The position numbers were made by a program, and so were the translations under genes. DNA of 64,000 nt from NCBI GenBank assembly GCA_949152475.1, contig OX424558.1:31134651-31198650 (forward strand). The letters are read 5' to 3'. The notes beneath the pieces were generated by a model. The model saw only the letters and a program-made list of their open reading frames with translations, was not told where the DNA came from and made no database searches. Below are positions 60,458 to 64,000 of this stretch, piece after piece (position 1 is the first letter of the stretch; each line of letters opens with the position of its first letter). This stretch comes from Terebella lapidaria (lineage: Eukaryota > Annelida > Polychaeta > Terebellida > Terebellidae).

Positions 60458-60563
60458 CTACATGTATGATTTTTTTTTGCTTTAGCAGGACGATGAGACA
60501 ATAGTACTATAATTGCAATTGTATTATAATCCTGCTAAAACCAATATAAAATCATACATGTAG
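60458..60563. mobile_element. Short palindromic element
   Basis: CTACATGTATGATTTT with GCTTTAGCAGGA is inverted as TCCTGCTAAAACC with AAAATCATACATGTAG. The centre is ATAATTGCAATTGTATTAT. 106 bp, non-coding. Confidence 0.65.
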
Positions 60564-60607
60564 GCCTATATTACGTGTATCATGACTAGCTTTTCAGCAA
60601 CGGTTTC

Positions 60608-60714
60608 ATCGAGACTTATATTCGCGAGCCTAATATTCGCGACTGAAGGCCTCTCGTGAAATTCGCGAAAATAAAGCTCTCGCGAAAATAAGTGTAATTA
60701 CAGTATACTTTCAC
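60608..60714. mobile_element. MITE end with TTCGCGAA words
   Basis: Read in reverse it starts TACTGTAATTACACTTATTT and continues with TTCGCGAGAGC and TTTATTTTCGCGAATTTC, a Tc1/mariner-like terminal layout. A related stretch in the opposite orientation lies at 57937-58000. No second end is found next to this one. Confidence 0.45.
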
Positions 60715-62034
60715 TGCACAATAAAATGTGCGCATGTCTTCATGAACATGAATTACACATTACACAGGTGAATTACACATTGACCCATGAATGCAATCCA
60801 CGATCAAATTTCCAGCCCATTTCCAATTGTATGGGGTCACACATTGACTCAAGACCATGGAGTGGCACGGCCGGGACCACAGACACAATAACCAGAGAAT
60901 GGTCGATTTCCCCCAGCCTGGACTGGGTTCAAACGATAAAATTACAGTTAGTGCAGCTGAACTAGAAACTTGACGAGGAGTTAGCTGCAGGCTAATGGAG
61001 TTGGGTCCTGTTCAAGGGAGCCGTGGAATGATCGGGGCGTGCCTGACAAATACAATAAAGGCAGTGGGAGCAGGGGCCACTCGGCTGTGCACAGACTCAG
61101 GCAGATTCTAAGAACACTATGGTATCTGGTAAGAAACCAGAGATCAGGAGCACTTTTATTGTGTCTGAGAGCACTGGCACTCAGTATTGAACCAGCTTTT
61201 CGAGTGTTAACGTGTAGTATAAATATGTCTATACTGAAAAATATATTGGTTGTGTTATGACCACGCAAGTTCCAAACAACTGGTATGTTCGGATATATAT
61301 TGGGTTATTCACCGCTATGCTCTTCCTGGACATCGAAATCCCCGGGAGAACTTCAACCAGTTTTTTACCACATGATCTGCAACATTAGCTTTTATGGTCA
61401 TTCTCTGGTGCATATTTGAGCAGACCTTGGCTTGCAATATAATATTGGGACGCAGATGCCACCACCAATAACGAGGACACATCACTCGCATCAGTTCACA
61501 GACAGCAATTTTCCAGGCTCCATGAAAGTGGCTTTCAAAGACACTTGTCTTTTTTTCAATATTGTTATATTTAGTCTATTATAGTTATATAGCTATATGA
61601 ATGTAACATTTCTACGTGCATATTCTTTGCTGATGAAAATAAGTCCGTATTTAAGTTTTTAATTTTTACTGAAAAACTCCTCCAATATCTATTGGACCTA
61701 GTTATTTACAAACGCATGTAACCTGAAACGAAACAATTGACACATCCTCTTGTTCGATGAAAGCAAAACGAAACTGATAGGACATAACTATCATAATCTT
61801 CATGACTCGTTCAGACAGTGCATGCACGGCGACAGTCTACAACAACCTGCAGATATGGCAGTGCTTGTTCGTTAGTGTTCACATAGACTCTAAAAACACG
61901 AAGCTTTATTTTCCAAGGAAATAAACCAGAGCGGGGTCTGCTACATATCAACAACACGATATCCGGTATATATAACCTGTTAATATGTTCCTGTGCAAAG
62001 AATTTAAATGCTATTCAATGATAGGGTTATGTGG

Positions 62035-64000
62035 TACGGAGCCCCTAATAGGACATGTTGAGAAAAAAAATAAACTGTTCGCTCAATTTAATAAATCGTT
62101 CACTCAATTTAACAAATTGTTCGCTCAATATAACAAACCGTTCACTCAATTTAATAAACTGTTCGCTCAATATATTATATCGTTCGCTCAATATAACAAA
62201 CCGTGCGCTCAATATATTATACCGTTCACTCAATATGTTGTATCGTTCGCTCAATATAATAAACCGTTCGCTCAATATATTATATCGTTCGCTCAATATA
62301 ATATATCGTTCCCTCAATATATTATATCGTTCGCTCAATATAATATATCGTTCCCTCAATATATTATATCGTTCGCTCAATATAATATATCGTTCCCTCA
62401 ATATATTATATCGTTCGCTCAATATAATATATCGTTCCCTCAATATATTATATCGTTCAAACGGATTGACAAACCGACCAGAACTCGGCAGGACCCGACA
62501 TTGACATCACTTGAATACTACCGGTGATCTCTTGGTACTCAGAAGATATTGTAAGTTGTATAGAAGTTGTATAAATATTGACAAGATTTATTCACGTTTC
62601 TCCAAACTGCGTAATTTATAAATGGGTTATAACTTTATTGTAGATTTATGATGGATGACAGAGACGAACTCATCAGAATGTACTTTGACTTGGGACTAGC
62701 ATACAAAGATATTGTCTTCGCTCTTGCTGTTTATCACGGGGAAATTATATCCCATAGACATCTCAGGAGGAAGCTGAAAAGTATGGGACTATCTCGGCGT
62801 AAGCGCTACAATGACATTGGTGATGTAATACAATTCATGCAAGAACAACTGCAAGGCAGCGGGAGATTGAATGGATATAGATGGATGCACGTGAAGTGTA
62901 AACAAAACGGTTTAAAATGCAAGAAGGAAGACATCCGTCTCATATTACGTGTGCTTGATCCCGAAGGTACAGCGCAGAGGCGTAGGAGGCGTTTGCTGAG
63001 AAGGAAATACGCTTCTCGAGGTCCTAACTACTCATGGCACGTGGACTCCTATGACAAGTTAAAGAGGTACGGATTTTGCATCAATGGCTGTATTGATGGG
63101 TATTCGCGCCATATCATCTGGATGAATGTGTATACAACCAGTAGCGATCCTCGAGTCATCGGCGGTTATTACGTCGAGGCCGTTCAGTCGGTTAGTGGCT
63201 GTCCTACAGTATTGAGAGGTGATCTGGGCACAGAAAATTGTTATATCAGAGACTTTCAAAGAATATTGCGTCGACATGGCACGGACAGTAGGGCGGGCAC
63301 TGCTAGTTATGTTGAAGGTAAAAGCACAGCAAATCAACGGATCGAATATTTCTGGTCTTTCTTGAGAAGAGAATGCACGGACTTCTGGATAGAGCTCTTT
63401 CGGACAATGCAAGATGATGGGATATTCACTGGAACCTTCATTGACATCAACCTGATGCAGTTTTGTTTCATGTCCATAGTTCAGGTTGTACAAATGAAAA
63501 AAAAATTAGATATCGAGATAATTTCAATACTACAGAAATTTGGACGCTAAGATTGGCATTGAATGTTCTGTGATAATTATGTTCTGGCATTAACTATTTT
63601 CAGAAAGATATCGATGACACGATATCCGCTTGGAATTCACACCACATACGACCATCAAGTAACAGTCGCGTACCGAGTGGCAGACCGAGTGTCATGTACA
63701 GTATGCCGGCTTTGTATGGTACTGTCGACTGCAAGCACGAGGTATCTCTGGAGGAGCTCAATGTCTGTAGGAACGAGAGCACATTTCGACAGCCTGTTCC
63801 TTGCGACGAGGACGTGTTCGCTCTGTGTTGTCAACTCATGGCAGACCACAACTACACCTTACCCAACACCGCCCAAAATGGCATAAACCTTTATGGAGCC
63901 TTGCGACATCATGTTCTGGATCTTTTGTAAACTGTTTTGAAAAGTGATCGACTACGCTTATTCAGGATGCTGAAGATGGCAGTCCATATCATGTTCATAC
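62035..64000 (+). mobile_element. Autonomous DDE transposon, left end and transposase (runs off window)
   Basis: The left terminus TACGGAGCCCCTAATAGGAC is identical to the ends of the MITE at 18870. It is followed by GTTGAGAAAAAAAATAAAC and about 18 tandem 21-bp units around TTCGCTCAATAT up to 62460, then the shared GGATTGACAAACC block, then the transposase gene. The 6 bases outside the end are ATGTGG (62029-62034); by analogy with the MITE the same six should follow the right end, which lies beyond 64000. Confidence 0.88.
62648..63930 (+). CDS. DDE (integrase-core) transposase, two exons, intact
   Basis: Exon 1 is 62648-63484 and exon 2 is 63604-63930. A CAG|GTTGTA donor and a TATTTTCAG acceptor remove a 119-bp intron in phase 0, giving 387 residues with no stops. 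Residues 8-52 form a helix-turn-helix (IRMYFDLGLAYKDIVFAL; HRHLRRKLKSMGLSRRK). A basic RRRRRLLRRK lies at 111-120. The catalytic core follows: WHVDSYDKLKRYGF (D133), CIDGYSRHI, LRGDLGTENC (D192) and NQRIEYFWSFLRRE (E233). Exon 2 encodes the family's typical continuation, WNSHHIRPSSNSRVPSG and YSMPALYG. It resembles the 'integrase core domain' proteins of fish and cnidarians and distantly IS3-type transposases; the exact superfamily name is uncertain. Without splicing the frame would stop at 63550 and lose exon 2. A CAG-type acceptor (TTGTAG at 62643) just before the ATG may mark a 5' UTR intron. Confidence 0.9.

Larger units (their letters stand above)
59811..62034. other. No gene recognised; two MITE fragments
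   Basis: Short frames without known domains. The identifiable elements are a palindrome at 60458-60563 and a TTCGCGAAAATAA-rich MITE end at 60608-60714. Confidence 0.35.

Noticed and set aside
62085-62460. Regularly spaced repeats resembling a CRISPR array
   Set aside because: Units are directly adjacent without unique spacers and the context is a eukaryotic transposon end.
61985-62527. Frames of 132-180 residues with FAQYNISF-type repeats
   Set aside because: Same 21-bp subterminal array at the left end of the DDE transposon; not protein-coding.
63059-63493. 144-codon minus-strand frame
   Set aside because: Antisense shadow of the transposase catalytic core.

Overview
This is a eukaryotic, animal-type genomic window: AT-rich, with spliced genes bearing GT/AG introns, polyadenylation signals, and a very high load of transposons, MITEs and satellites. 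Together, the DIRS-like, Penelope-like and hAT elements, LINEs, TA-flanked MITEs and frequent TACATGTA/ACCGGT words suggest a marine invertebrate, probably a lophotrochozoan such as a bivalve or gastropod mollusc. That assignment is inference; no search was possible. Only two ordinary host genes can be supported exon by exon. The first (10217-11835, +) is a five-exon gene for a secreted or membrane-tethered TPM-domain protein like nematode MOLO-1. The second (16367-18518, -) is a five-exon microsomal glutathione S-transferase 3-like gene (MAPEG family) that carries two alternative first coding exons. Layout: 1-1800 has no recognised gene and two small MITEs. 1803-4530 is a 51-bp minisatellite, followed by a LINE 3' end to 5141. 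5635-9572 is a pile-up of MITEs, at least two hAT-type elements with 8-bp target duplications, and a tRNA-derived SINE head. 10217-18518 holds the two genes, separated by an interspersed repeat and a nested MITE. A 712-bp fold-back transposon with a perfect 8-bp target duplication lies in intron 1 of the MGST3-like gene. 18870-19561 is a palindromic MITE derived from the left end of an autonomous DDE transposon whose left part, including an intact two-exon transposase gene, occupies 62035-64000. 20839-26607 is an inverted-repeat element split by a dead DIRS-like retroelement on the minus strand. Positions 24438-30830 and 30832-35370 are a direct tandem segmental duplication. A Penelope-like reverse transcriptase element (27212-29046) is present in the first copy and absent at the matching site in the second. 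35.4-43.8 kb is a patchwork of further duplicated blocks with weak exon-like fragments of what may be a degenerating secreted or membrane gene family. 43931-46375 is a near-identical 362-bp satellite. 49.2-59.8 kb carries three decayed LINEs. 59.8-62.0 kb is largely unannotatable. The features do not form a joint pathway. The best leads are the alternative-first-exon MGST3-like locus, the autonomous transposon with long TTCGCTCAATAT subterminal arrays together with its one-ended palindromic MITE, and the dated tandem duplication with occupied and empty Penelope sites.
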